Part shown: one piece after another, positions 44,390 through 52,464 of the stretch
Layout: each line of letters begins with the position of its first letter
How positions within the stretch are numbered: the stretch's first letter is position 1
Assembly (NCBI GenBank): GCA_002395805.1
Contig: DGVB01000012.1
Coordinates: forward strand, 1-64,000
Direction: 5' to 3'
Source: Bacteroidales bacterium UBA4295
GTDB taxonomy: Bacteria > Bacteroidota > Bacteroidia > Bacteroidales > Paludibacteraceae
Length of the DNA stretch: 64,000 nt
Made by a program: the position numbers and the translations under genes
Notes under the pieces: model-generated
Told to the model about the DNA's origin: nothing
What the model saw: only the letters and a program-made list of their open reading frames with translations
Database searches by the model: none

Positions 44390-46012
44390 ATGAAAACACT
44401 AAATAAAATAGTACTTGGTACTTTGTCCCTTTGTACCTTGCTGACTTCCTGTCAGGAGAATATTCCGCAGGAGCAAAAGGACTGGGAGAACATCACCGCC
44501 TATTTCAACGCAACGGATGAGCCGGGCACTAACACCTATTATATCCCTTCTGCCGGATCGGTAGGCGACCCGCTGCCGTTCTACGACCCGGTGGAGAAGG
44601 AGTACAAGATCCTCTATCTCCATAATTTCGAGCAGAACCTGGAGGAGACCTTCCACCCCTTGTGGGGTATTCGTACCACTGACTGCGCCACCTACACTCC
44701 GATGGGCGAAGTGCTGCCGACCGGACGCGCAGGCGAACAGGACGCGGCGCTCGGTACCGGATGTGTCGTCTATGACGAAGCGCAGAAACTGTACTATATC
44801 TATTACACCGGTGAGCGGTACAAACCCGCCGCCGACGAGGACAGACAGGTCGTCATGCGTGCCACCAGCCCGGATTTCAAGACTTGGACCAAAGATCCGC
44901 TCTTCCGTCTGCGCGGAGGGGACTACGGCTATAGCACGCTCAATTTCCGCGATCCGTTTATTTGGAAAATGGAGGACGGCTATCATATGATTGTCGCTAC
45001 CAAACCAATGCCTGCGGGTTCGCGTGCCGAAGACAAAGATGGTTGCTTCGCAGAGTTCTTCTCCACCGACCTGCAGACCTGGGAACACAAAGGTGTCTTC
45101 TCCAAAATGGTGTGGGATCGTTTCTTGGAGTGTCCCAATGTGTTCAAAATGGGTGACTGGTGGTATCTGACCTACAGCGATATGAGTGCCTTCGAGCGCC
45201 GTGTCCACTATCTCAAAGGGCGTACGATCAGCGAACTCAAATCCGCTACTGCTCCCCATTGGCCGGACAGCAAAGAGGGCGCATTGGACGGTCGTGCTTT
45301 CTATGCCGGCAATACTGCCTCCGACGGTACCGACCGCTATATATGGGGTTGGTGTCCCGAGCGTCGCGGTAAGGACAATACTGATATCAGTCCGGATGCC
45401 GAGCCTAAGTGGGGAGGTACCATGGTTGTGCATCGGCTCATGCAGCGCGAGGACGGTACGCTCTATACCGCCGAAGTGCCTGCTATCCGTACCAAATACA
45501 ACCTAACGGCTACTCTCAAACCCGTGAAGAAATGGGGGGAGGAAGAGGGTAATCTCACCATTGCGGACGGGGTTTACTCCATGAAGGCTTATAGCTCCGT
45601 CATGTTCAACACCCTCGGCTACCACAACCATATATCCATGACCGTCACCACCGCCGACAAAACCGACCGTTTCGGCATCTCTTTCGTACGCGGCGACCGC
45701 AAAGACGGCGACAAGACCTACGAGAAATACTACAGCATCATGGTCTGCCCAGACGGCAATAATAACTATATCCGTTTCGAAGAGGAGCAGGGCAAATGGG
45801 AACTCAAAGGTGGCGGCAGCTATCCTTTCCCAATTCCTGCGGACAGAACGTATAATATCAACATCTATACCGACAACTCCGTGCTTGTAATGTATATCAA
45901 CGACGTGCTCACTTATACCCAGCGCATCTACGGCATCCAGCGCAACTGCTGGTCTGTCAACTGCTACGAGGGCGCCATGACCGTCAAAGATATCCAAGTT
46001 AAACAATATTAA
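44390..46012 (+). CDS. Surface GH32-family lipoprotein, probable endo-fructanase
   Basis: A 540-residue lipoprotein (lipobox LTSC, about residue 21) of clan GH-J. The five-bladed propeller carries the stabiliser motif FRDPFIW and the acid/base motif ECPNVFK. The usual nucleophile motif WMNDPNG is replaced by SVGDPLPFYDP, a variant seen in a subgroup of Bacteroides GH32-like proteins in which the Asp of GDP takes the nucleophile place. The C-terminal beta-sandwich (about 370-540) has NNYIRFEEEQGKWEL. Its place as the third gene after susD, and lipidation, suggest a surface endo-acting levanase or inulinase (inference). The signal-peptide core VLGTLSLCTLL is encoded by a heptanucleotide array (44412-44440). 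Confidence 0.8.
   Translation: MKTLNKIVLGTLSLCTLLTSCQENIPQEQKDWENITAYFNATDEPGTNTYYIPSAGSVGDPLPFYDPVEKEYKILYLHNFEQNLEETFHPLWGIRTTDCATYTPMGEVLPTGRAGEQDAALGTGCVVYDEAQKLYYIYYTGERYKPAADEDRQVVMRATSPDFKTWTKDPLFRLRGGDYGYSTLNFRDPFIWKMEDGYHMIVATKPMPAGSRAEDKDGCFAEFFSTDLQTWEHKGVFSKMVWDRFLECPNVFKMGDWWYLTYSDMSAFERRVHYLKGRTISELKSATAPHWPDSKEGALDGRAFYAGNTASDGTDRYIWGWCPERRGKDNTDISPDAEPKWGGTMVVHRLMQREDGTLYTAEVPAIRTKYNLTATLKPVKKWGEEEGNLTIADGVYSMKAYSSVMFNTLGYHNHISMTVTTADKTDRFGISFVRGDRKDGDKTYEKYYSIMVCPDGNNNYIRFEEEQGKWELKGGGSYPFPIPADRTYNINIYTDNSVLVMYINDVLTYTQRIYGIQRNCWSVNCYEGAMTVKDIQVKQY
44412..44440. repeat. Heptanucleotide repeat array encoding the GH32 lipoprotein signal core
   Basis: Units TACTTGG, TACTTTG, TCCCTTTG (8 nt) and TACCTTG. 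They encode the hydrophobic stretch just before the lipobox. Confidence 0.85.
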
Positions 46013-46032
46013 TCCTTTAAAATTTATTGATT

Positions 46033-46881
46033 ATGAAGAAAATTTCTCTTGTTGCGCTCTTCGCAGCGCTCGTATTGAATGTCCAAGCAGACGATCTTTG
46101 GACAGGATCGAAGCACGTATCCTGGGCGGATGGCGGTATTCAAATTCCTGCAGCGTCCTTTGCAGAAGCACAGCCCGGACAGAAGATCATTGTCAATTTC
46201 AATGGCGCTTCCGACGGTATTGAGTTCAAGGTAATGAATGCTAACTTCGACCACCTGGCAGGTAGTCGGGAGGCAGCTTGGATCAATGGTGACGGCTCTT
46301 TCGAGCAGTTCCTTACTTCCTCCGCTGTCGATAGTCTCAAGGCCTATGGTCTGGAAATCATAGGTGCCAACTTCAACTGCACACAAGTGGCATTGGAGAG
46401 CGGCAAGGACGCGCTCAAAGAGGGTTTTACCGTGTGGACCGGTTTCTTCTGGGCTGATGATTGGAGCACACTCGAACTCTATTACAACGGATACGCCGGT
46501 GTTGATTTCTCTCTGGCTACTGCTCTGCGTATCTATTCGGAGGCCAACCGCTCGGATTTTGTGATCAATATCAAAGAGAACTGGGATCCGGAAGGCCAGA
46601 TCGCTGACCAAAACGCCATGACCGCAGGTGAGGGCTACATGGAGCTCCCGCTGAACGATGACCTCCGTAACCGTTTGGCGAACGCAGGTCACTGGATGAT
46701 CCAGTTCAACAAAGAGGCAGGTGCTGCTTTCAACGTAACCGACATCGTGCTTGTTGGCGATTTCCCAACTGCTATCAGCAACACTGCTGTAGAGAACAAG
46801 GCTGTTAAGTTCTTTGAGAACGGACAACTCGTCATCCTCAAAAACGGCGTCAAATACAACGCGCTTGGTGCTAAACTTTAA
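46033..46881 (+). CDS. Secreted protein with two tandem beta modules and a sorting-like tail, putative glycan-binding
   Basis: A 282-residue exported protein. A signal peptide (1-18, ending VLNVQA) is followed by two similar beta-sandwich-like modules of about 120 residues (DDLWTGSKHVSWADGGIQIP ... and GFTVWTGFFWADDWSTLELY ...), each with WTG, aromatic residues and an Asp-rich turn. The C-terminus has the tail ENGQLVILKNGVKYNALG. There is no enzyme signature. Tandem modules like this in a utilization locus are most likely carbohydrate-binding; the fructan genes around it make levan or inulin the candidate ligand (inference). The ATG at 46033 is chosen; the apparent upstream start at 46027 is TTG. 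The 47-bp gap before the second operator ends this transcript. Confidence 0.65.
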   Translation: MKKISLVALFAALVLNVQADDLWTGSKHVSWADGGIQIPAASFAEAQPGQKIIVNFNGASDGIEFKVMNANFDHLAGSREAAWINGDGSFEQFLTSSAVDSLKAYGLEIIGANFNCTQVALESGKDALKEGFTVWTGFFWADDWSTLELYYNGYAGVDFSLATALRIYSEANRSDFVINIKENWDPEGQIADQNAMTAGEGYMELPLNDDLRNRLANAGHWMIQFNKEAGAAFNVTDIVLVGDFPTAISNTAVENKAVKFFENGQLVILKNGVKYNALGAKL

Positions 46882-46928
46882 TCCTTATTCGGTATAGGCG
46901 GATGATTACCGCCTGTACTGACCATTTT

Positions 46929-46984
46929 GTTGCAAAAAAATGGAATATATGTTGCGCTACAACATTCGTGCTATTTTTTGCAAC
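46929..46984 (+). promoter_or_regulatory. Putative operator upstream of the second fructan promoter
   Basis: Outer arms GTTGCAAAAAA (46929-46939) and TTTTTTGCAAC (46974-46984) enclose ATGTTG and CAACAT half-sites. It ends 7 bp upstream of the -33 box, exactly as at the susC promoter. Confidence 0.8.
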
Positions 46985-46991
46985 AATTCTA

Positions 46992-47023
46992 TTTGCCTGT
47001 TTGCATGAAAATGTGTATCTTTG
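46992..47023 (+). promoter_or_regulatory. Promoter of the GH32-permease-kinase operon
   Basis: TTTG (46992-46995), 20-bp spacer and TATCTTTG (47016-47023), 26 bp before the GH32 ATG. Confidence 0.85.
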
Positions 47024-47049
47024 CACTCGAATTACAAAATCTTAATACA

Positions 47050-48507
47050 ATGAGACATCTTTCTCTTGCGTTTTGCGCTATCATGCTTCTTTTTGTTGCC
47101 GGATGTACCGATAGAACTCCGGTTTCTCATCCTACCGACGAGCCTTTCCGGTCGGTCTATCACCATACGCCTGAGGCGAACTGGATGAATGACCCGAATG
47201 GTATGTTCTACGACGAGGCGAACGGCGTATGGCACCTCTACTACCAGCACAATCCCTTCGGGTGTACCTGGGGCCCGATGCACTGGGGACATGTCACTTC
47301 AACCGACCTCCTCACTTGGGAGGAACACCCCATTGTACTATATCCGGATTCTATCGGAACGATCTTCTCCGGTTCGGCAGTCATTGACAAAAACAACACC
47401 GCCGGCTTTGGAGAGAACGCTATCGTAGCTATCTTCACCCAGTCCGAGCGTATCGGGCAACATCAGTCTATCGCGTATAGCACCGACGGTGGTTATACCT
47501 TCACCAAGTACGAAGGCAACCCCGTACTCATGGGCGACATCGCAGACTTCCGGGATCCGAAAGTGTTCTGGGATGAGCAATCGAACCAATGGACGATGGC
47601 ACTTGCATGCCAGCAGGAGATCCGTTTCTATGGCTCGTCGAACCTCAAGGAGTGGACTTATCTCTCGTCCTTTGGAAAAGATCTCGGTGCACACGGCGGT
47701 GTCTGGGAGTGTCCCGAGTTGTTGAAATTCACAATGCACAATTCACAATGCACAATGACCGAGGATAAATATGTTTTGTTGGTTTCCATCAACCCCGGTG
47801 GACCGTTCGGTGGCTCTGCTACCCAGTATTTCATAGGCGATTGGGACGGAAAAGTCTTTACTCCTGCCCCTCAAGGGGAAGGTAGGGAAGGGGCTTCCCT
47901 TTGGCTCGACTACGGCAAGGACAATTACTCCACTTTCACTTTCCATAACTCCCCTGATGGCCGTTTGGTAGCCATGGGATGGATGTCTAACTGGCAGTAC
48001 GCAGAAGTCGTTCCTACCGTTGCTTTCCGTTCGCAGAATACTATCGCCCGCGATCTCTTCCTCTTTACGGATGACGAAGGCGAGTATCATCTGGGTTCTG
48101 TACCTTCTCCGGAGTCTCTGGCGCTTCGTGGAGAAGAGACCCGCTACCTGCCGGATGCCGGTATCGTTGAGTTGGAGTTGGACGGCAAACAGGATGCACT
48201 CATCACTCTCTCCAACGACAAAGGGGAGAAAGTGGTCATGAACCTGGATGTGCACCGCCGCACGTTCTCCATGGATCGTACTGCTTCGGGCGATTGCTCT
48301 TTCTCACATGATTTTGCAGCACGCACGGTCGCTCCGCTCTTCGTCAAACGCGATACGTACCATGTCCTTCTCTTTATCGACCATTGCTCGATCGAGGCGT
48401 TTGATGCCGAAGGCGCTTGGGCGATGACCAACCTCGTATTCCCCTCTGAACCATATAACCATCTGGATGTTCAAGGTGGCGAAGCGAAGATATATAATAT
48501 CCGTTAA
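47050..48507 (+). CDS. GH32 exo-fructosidase (levanase/inulinase/sucrase type), lipoprotein
   Basis: A 485-residue enzyme with lipobox VAGC near residue 19. Canonical GH32 motifs are all present: WMNDPNGMFY (nucleophile Asp), FRDPKVF (stabiliser) and WECPELLKF (acid/base Glu). The family beta-sandwich is at the C-terminus. It should release fructose from fructan ends or cut sucrose, in the periplasm or on the surface. Two inserts interrupt loops: a heptanucleotide array (47727-47754) encodes FTMHNSQCTMT right after the acid/base motif, and a P-like element (47861-47899) encodes APQGEGREGA. The longer frame starting at 46927 begins inside the operator and is rejected. Confidence 0.93.
   Translation: MRHLSLAFCAIMLLFVAGCTDRTPVSHPTDEPFRSVYHHTPEANWMNDPNGMFYDEANGVWHLYYQHNPFGCTWGPMHWGHVTSTDLLTWEEHPIVLYPDSIGTIFSGSAVIDKNNTAGFGENAIVAIFTQSERIGQHQSIAYSTDGGYTFTKYEGNPVLMGDIADFRDPKVFWDEQSNQWTMALACQQEIRFYGSSNLKEWTYLSSFGKDLGAHGGVWECPELLKFTMHNSQCTMTEDKYVLLVSINPGGPFGGSATQYFIGDWDGKVFTPAPQGEGREGASLWLDYGKDNYSTFTFHNSPDGRLVAMGWMSNWQYAEVVPTVAFRSQNTIARDLFLFTDDEGEYHLGSVPSPESLALRGEETRYLPDAGIVELELDGKQDALITLSNDKGEKVVMNLDVHRRTFSMDRTASGDCSFSHDFAARTVAPLFVKRDTYHVLLFIDHCSIEAFDAEGAWAMTNLVFPSEPYNHLDVQGGEAKIYNIR
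47727..47754. repeat. Heptanucleotide repeat array, in frame, in GH32
   Basis: Four exact units ATTCACA, ATGCACA, ATTCACA, ATGCACA, about ten codons downstream of the catalytic ECP motif. Confidence 0.88.
47861..47899 (+). repeat. Possible palindromic P element in GH32
   Basis: CCTGCCCCTCAAGGGGAAGG followed by TAGGGAAGGGGC. It is less similar to the other copies and is a weaker assignment. Confidence 0.45.
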
Positions 48508-48512
48508 ACATT

Positions 48513-48537
48513 CATTCGTTAATCGTTAATTCGTTAT
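48513..48537. repeat. Heptanucleotide repeat array between GH32 and the permease gene
   Basis: Units CATTCGTT, AATCGTT, AATTCGTT (7-8 nt) ending 3 bp before the permease ATG. Confidence 0.7.
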
Positions 48538-48540
48538 AAT

Positions 48541-49701
48541 ATGTCTAATACACCAAAAACTTCTAAATTCGCCCTTCTTTCGGTGATGCTCTGTTTCTTC
48601 ACCATGGGCTTTGTGGACCTTGTGGGTATCGCTTCCAACTACGTGCAGCAAGACTTGGGCCTCACGCATGCACAGGCGAATATCATGCCTTCGCTCGTCT
48701 TCTTCTGGTTCCTGATTTTCTCCGTGCCTACCGGCATGCTGATGAATAAGATCGGTCGTAAGAAGACCGTCCTTCTTTCTATCCTCGTAACCGTTCTGTC
48801 GCTGATTCTGCCGCTTTGCGGAGAGAGTTATGCGATGATGCTCTGCGCGTTCTCGCTCCTCGGTATAGGTAACGCCCTCATGCAGACCTCTCTCAACCCG
48901 CTGGTGTCCAATATCGTGACGGGAAACCTCTCGTCAACCCTGACCTTCGGCCAGTTCGTCAAAGCCATCGCCTCTTTCCTGGCGCCGTATATCGCTATGT
49001 GGGGAGCTACGGCGGCTATACCCCATATGGGCTTGGGATGGAAAGTGCTCTTCCCGATATATGCTATTGTCGGTATTGTCGCCATCCTCGCGCTCTCATT
49101 CACGTCCATTCATGAGGAGCCGGTAGCCAAAGGTTCGTCCTTCGTGGATTGTTTTAAACTCCTGGGTAAACCGTTTATCCTCCTCTGCTTCCTCGGTATC
49201 ATGTGCCATGTCGGTATTGATGTGGGCACGAATACCACCGCACCGAAGATTCTCATGGAGCGTCTCGGTATGGACCTGGCGGCTGCCGGTTTCGCCACCT
49301 CCCTCTATTTCATCTTCCGTACCATCGGATGCCTCTCCGGTTCCGCTATCCTGCGTCTCATACCGGAGAAAGTATTCTTCGCCATCTCCGTATGCATGAT
49401 CATTGCTGCGATGATTCTAATGGCTGTTGGCGACTCAAAAGTAGCCCTCTATACCGGTATCGCGCTTGTCGGATTCGGTAACTCGAATATCTTCTCTATC
49501 TGCTTTGCACAGGCACTCAACCATGATCCGGAGCACAAGAACGAGATCTCCGGTCTGATGATCATGGGTCTCTTTGGCGGAACTATTTTCCCTCTTTGTA
49601 TGGGTTATATGTCTGATCTCATGGGCTCCCTCGGTGCTGTACTCGTCATGACTATTGGTGCTGCATATTTGACCTTCTTCACCCTTAAAATCAAGAAATA
49701 A
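48541..49701 (+). CDS. MFS sugar permease, probable fructose importer
   Basis: A 386-residue inner-membrane major facilitator with about 12 helices. Signatures are the N-terminal LCFFTMGFVDLVGIASNYVQ, the loop 2-3 motif NKIGRKKT and GLFGGTIFPLCMGYMSD in the second half. It resembles the FHS (fucose/glucose permease) group used for fructose in Bacteroides levan loci. Between a fructosidase and a fructokinase, fructose is the likely substrate (inference). The stop codon shares one base with the kinase start. Confidence 0.87.
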   Translation: MSNTPKTSKFALLSVMLCFFTMGFVDLVGIASNYVQQDLGLTHAQANIMPSLVFFWFLIFSVPTGMLMNKIGRKKTVLLSILVTVLSLILPLCGESYAMMLCAFSLLGIGNALMQTSLNPLVSNIVTGNLSSTLTFGQFVKAIASFLAPYIAMWGATAAIPHMGLGWKVLFPIYAIVGIVAILALSFTSIHEEPVAKGSSFVDCFKLLGKPFILLCFLGIMCHVGIDVGTNTTAPKILMERLGMDLAAAGFATSLYFIFRTIGCLSGSAILRLIPEKVFFAISVCMIIAAMILMAVGDSKVALYTGIALVGFGNSNIFSICFAQALNHDPEHKNEISGLMIMGLFGGTIFPLCMGYMSDLMGSLGAVLVMTIGAAYLTFFTLKIKK

Positions 49702-50606
49702 TGAAAAAATACGTTATTGGTATCGGTGAGGCGCTCTTTGACTGCCTCCCGGAAGGACGCAAACTCGGTGGCGCGCCCGCGAACTTCGCTTATCATGTCT
49801 CCCAGTTTGGACTCAACGGATGTGCTGTCTCAGCTATCGGAGATGACGAACTCGGACGAGAGATAATAGACAAATTCAACGCGGTACAGCTCAAACATAT
49901 TTTACCCGTAGTAGAACAACCTACCGGCACCGTCAAGGTGACCCTGGACAACAAAGGGGTACCGCAATATGAGATCTGTCTCGGCGTAGCATGGGATAAT
50001 ATACCTCTGACCAACGAGATGTTAGAGATTGCACATCAGGCTCAAGCAGCATGCTTCGGTTCTTTGGCGCAACGCTCCGAGCGTAGCCGCGAGACCATCC
50101 AGGCTTTCCTCGATGCTATGCCCGCTGATGCGCTCCGGGTATTTGATATCAATCTCCGTCAGTCATGGTACACCGCCGAAGTGATTGCCGAGTCGCTCTC
50201 CAGAGCCAATATTCTGAAGATTAATGATGAAGAACTGGACGTGGTAGCTACGATGTTGCTGGGCGAACCGACCTTACCGGACAAGCTGATCGCAGAAGAT
50301 GCCGAACGCACACGACGAGTATGCCGTGAACTCATTGTACGCTACAACCTTGATATGCTCATCCTTACCTGTGGAGCCATTGGATCGTACGTCTTCACGG
50401 AGAGCCAGGAGTCGTATGTCGCTACACCTAAAGTACAAGTAGCTGACACCGTTGGCGCAGGGGATAGTTTCACCGCTACCTTTGTAGCGCAACTGCTGCT
50501 CGGCAAGTCTATTCGCGAAGCGCATCAGAAAGCAGTACAAGTATCTGCTTTCGTCTGCACGCAAAACGGTGCTATGCCCGTTCTGCCAAAGTATCTGAGA
50601 GATTAA
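49701..50606 (+). CDS. Fructokinase (PfkB family)
   Basis: A 301-residue cytoplasmic ribokinase-type sugar kinase. The N-terminal GEALFDCLPEGRKLGGAPAN and FAYHVSQFGLNG define the substrate site. DTVGAGDSFTATFVAQLL carries the catalytic Asp and the anion hole. LTCGAIGSYVF is the ATP-site block. It should make fructose-6-phosphate and complete the pathway. It is the last gene of the operon and ends one base before the oppositely oriented chimeric gene, leaving no room for a terminator. Confidence 0.92.
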   Translation: MKKYVIGIGEALFDCLPEGRKLGGAPANFAYHVSQFGLNGCAVSAIGDDELGREIIDKFNAVQLKHILPVVEQPTGTVKVTLDNKGVPQYEICLGVAWDNIPLTNEMLEIAHQAQAACFGSLAQRSERSRETIQAFLDAMPADALRVFDINLRQSWYTAEVIAESLSRANILKINDEELDVVATMLLGEPTLPDKLIAEDAERTRRVCRELIVRYNLDMLILTCGAIGSYVFTESQESYVATPKVQVADTVGAGDSFTATFVAQLLLGKSIREAHQKAVQVSAFVCTQNGAMPVLPKYLRD

Positions 50607-52463
50607 TTACCACTCTTTGCTGCGGAATAGACCGCCAACAAGACAAATCAACAAGTAGAACGGATAGAGTATCTCCAAGAGGAGAGCTATAAAGAAAAGA
50701 CCTACCCCCGACCCCTTCCTAAAGGAAGGGGAGATGCGTTTCTTTATCAAACTATATTCAATCGGGAACTTGATTAAGATGACCAACGGACAGAGCAACT
50801 GCAATATATTCGCTACCGCTACTGCCGCACCGCAACGGATAATATCTTTGTCTGTGTATTTGGGTGCCTTGCCTGCCCATCGCATCCGCTGACGGAAGAA
50901 TGCCCGCCAGGTCGGCGCAGGACGCACTACCGCCGTGTACTCCGGTTCGTCAATGACGGCGATCTGATAGCCTTTGCGCTTCACCGCCTCCAACAGAAAC
51001 ATGTCGTCGCCGCTCGGTATCTCCGGATGTAATTCGCTCTCGCACGCCAGCCATACTTCCCTGCGAACAATCAGATTCGCGCCCGAACACATCACGGCTC
51101 TACCCCGCTTCGCCGTACGCATCGTCAACTCCTGTATCGCCGCGTACTCCGCTATCTGCAATTTCTCTAACAATGAAGGCGTGGCGTTGCCGCTTTCCAT
51201 TCTGAGAGGCAAAATTACAAGACCGGCTTCGCCGAACAACTCCTTTGTACCTTGTCCCTCGTCCTTTGTACCTTGTACTTGGTCACTTTGTCCCCTAACT
51301 GCTGCCTTTGGCAGCACAACGTCATCGTCATGGAGCCATACATATTCGCTTGTAGCCGCATGGATGAGTTTGCTCAACGCATGTTTCTTACCCCTGTTAT
51401 CGTCGTTGATGCCCTTTCGGGGGGTGATATGAGAGCAAGTACAAAGGGACAAAGTACAATGTACCCTCCTCCATTGCTCCAAAAATGTAGGATAACTCTT
51501 GGCAATGATTCGCTGCAACTCCTCGTCCTCCCCTTCAGGCAGAGGGTAGGCGTCCGCCGCCATCAGCGCCATCGCCATGCGGTGGTCACCCCGCACCTCA
51601 TGCTCCCGAACCGCCTCTATCCGGTCGGACTCCTTGTACCGCAGACGCTCGGTGCCTGTGGCTTCCAATACGATCCCTAACCGCTCGCACGTCAGCGCTA
51701 TCGCCGGATAGAGATCCGGACATCCGGTGAAGTCAATAGAGACCGCTCGTCCCTTGTCCCTTGTCACTTGGTACTTTGTCACTTGGTCCCTTGTACTTAT
51801 CACCGCGCCTTCTTCTTCAAACTCCGTCTTTACGCCAAAATATCCAGCATAGATGTCGGCAACGATGCTGTCGCCCTGCAGACTCTCCTCTTTCAGTCCC
51901 TCCAACAGCAACTCTCCCCCGTGGATCGCCACATACTCGTACCAGAAAGCAGCGGAAGACCAGCAGGCTTCAACTCCTTGCACCTCTCCCCCTTCGTAAA
52001 TCCTTCGTACATCGTACATCGTTCCTTCGTACCTTTCTTTGATTCGGCGGCTCATGGTGATATAGGGACTCTCGTTCTCCTCTACCGGGATATCCTCACC
52101 GTGCAGGATGCGGGCGGAAACAGTCTGCGAGGTCGGTTTGCCGTCCCGCTCCATCAGCCGCGCATCACCCGTCAACGTAATCGGTTCGCCCGGATAACAC
52201 TTCGCTATATGCACCTGCAAGAACCGCAATGCCGTACCACAGTTCTTGAGGTATAGGGAGAGACCTACCCCCGACCCCTTCCTGCAAGAAGGGGAGCCCG
52301 GAACGCCATAAACCTCTCGAAGCTTCTCCAATGCATCATGTAGGACAATCACATCATCGGGCATATTCGAAGAGACCCGCATCAGCGGATCTCCATGGAT
52401 AGCCTGTAATAGAAGGATTCTATTCGCTATACTCTTCGATATCGGAAGGGTTATGCGTTGCAA
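50607..52463 (-). CDS. Chimeric open frame: shortened EPSP synthase (AroA) joined to a glycosyltransferase family 2 remnant
   Basis: A 618-residue frame in two parts. Residues 1-335 are EPSP synthase: LPISKSIANR, NCGTALRFL, LRYKESDRI, GDHRMAMAL and IIAKSYPTFLEQW keep most substrate contacts, but two segments are missing (about 45 residues after LTGDARLMERDGKP and about 30 before DHRMAM). Residues about 345-618 are a GT2 with WLHDDDVVL (DxD), PSGDDMFLL, QRMRWAGK and two C-terminal helices; the first 60 or so residues of its nucleotide-binding fold are absent. The join is a heptanucleotide array. In all, four 7-nt arrays and two P elements interrupt this one frame. The start is TTG at 52463; the ATG at 52470 is out of frame. 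Whether either activity survives is unknown. Confidence 0.75.
   Translation of the reverse strand: MQRITLPISKSIANRILLLQAIHGDPLMRVSSNMPDDVIVLHDALEKLREVYGVPGSPSCRKGSGVGLSLYLKNCGTALRFLQVHIAKCYPGEPITLTGDARLMERDGKPTSQTVSARILHGEDIPVEENESPYITMSRRIKERYEGTMYDVRRIYEGGEVQGVEACWSSAAFWYEYVAIHGGELLLEGLKEESLQGDSIVADIYAGYFGVKTEFEEEGAVISTRDQVTKYQVTRDKGRAVSIDFTGCPDLYPAIALTCERLGIVLEATGTERLRYKESDRIEAVREHEVRGDHRMAMALMAADAYPLPEGEDEELQRIIAKSYPTFLEQWRRVHCTLSLCTCSHITPRKGINDDNRGKKHALSKLIHAATSEYVWLHDDDVVLPKAAVRGQSDQVQGTKDEGQGTKELFGEAGLVILPLRMESGNATPSLLEKLQIAEYAAIQELTMRTAKRGRAVMCSGANLIVRREVWLACESELHPEIPSGDDMFLLEAVKRKGYQIAVIDEPEYTAVVRPAPTWRAFFRQRMRWAGKAPKYTDKDIIRCGAAVAVANILQLLCPLVILIKFPIEYSLIKKRISPSFRKGSGVGLFFIALLLEILYPFYLLICLVGGLFRSKEW
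50701..50733 (+). repeat. Palindromic P element in the GT2 part
   Basis: CCTACCCCCGA then the perfect stem CCCCTTCC-TAAA-GGAAGGGG. On the minus strand it encodes SPSFRKGSGVG between two membrane segments. It is the cleanest copy in the window. Confidence 0.85.
51241..51298. repeat. Heptanucleotide repeat array in the GT2 part
   Basis: Eight units: TCCTTTG, TACCTTG, TCCCTCG, TCCTTTG, TACCTTG, TACTTGG, then two slightly longer. It encodes the hydrophilic insert SDQVQGTKDEGQGTKE just after the DxD motif. Confidence 0.92.
51436..51466. repeat. Heptanucleotide repeat array at the AroA/GT2 junction
   Basis: TACAAAG, GGACAAAG, TACAATG, TACCC. It encodes VHCTLSLCTCS at the point where EPSP synthase homology ends and GT2 homology begins. 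Confidence 0.8.
51749..51799. repeat. Heptanucleotide repeat array in the AroA part
   Basis: Seven units such as TCCCTTG, TCCCTTG, TCACTTGG, TACTTTG. It encodes TRDQVTKYQVTRDKG within EPSP synthase. Confidence 0.88.
51991..52036. repeat. Heptanucleotide repeat array in the AroA part
   Basis: CGTAAAT, CGTACAT, CGTACAT, CGTTCCTT and related units, encoding YEGTMYDVRRIYEG. Confidence 0.75.
52264..52296 (+). repeat. Palindromic P element in the AroA part
   Basis: CCTACCCCCGA and the stem CCCCTTC-CTGCAA-GAAGGGG. It encodes SPSCRKGSGVG just before the conserved NCGTALR motif. Confidence 0.85.
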
Positions 52464-52464
52464 T

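Noticed and set aside
46927..47049. An upstream start that would lengthen the GH32 enzyme by 41 residues.
   Set aside because: It begins in the operator and crosses the promoter; the lipoprotein signal starts at 47050.
51241..51799. Repeat arrays considered as a CRISPR array.
   Set aside because: Units are 7 nt, contiguous, degenerate and in frame within a gene. There are no spacers, and no cas genes are present.
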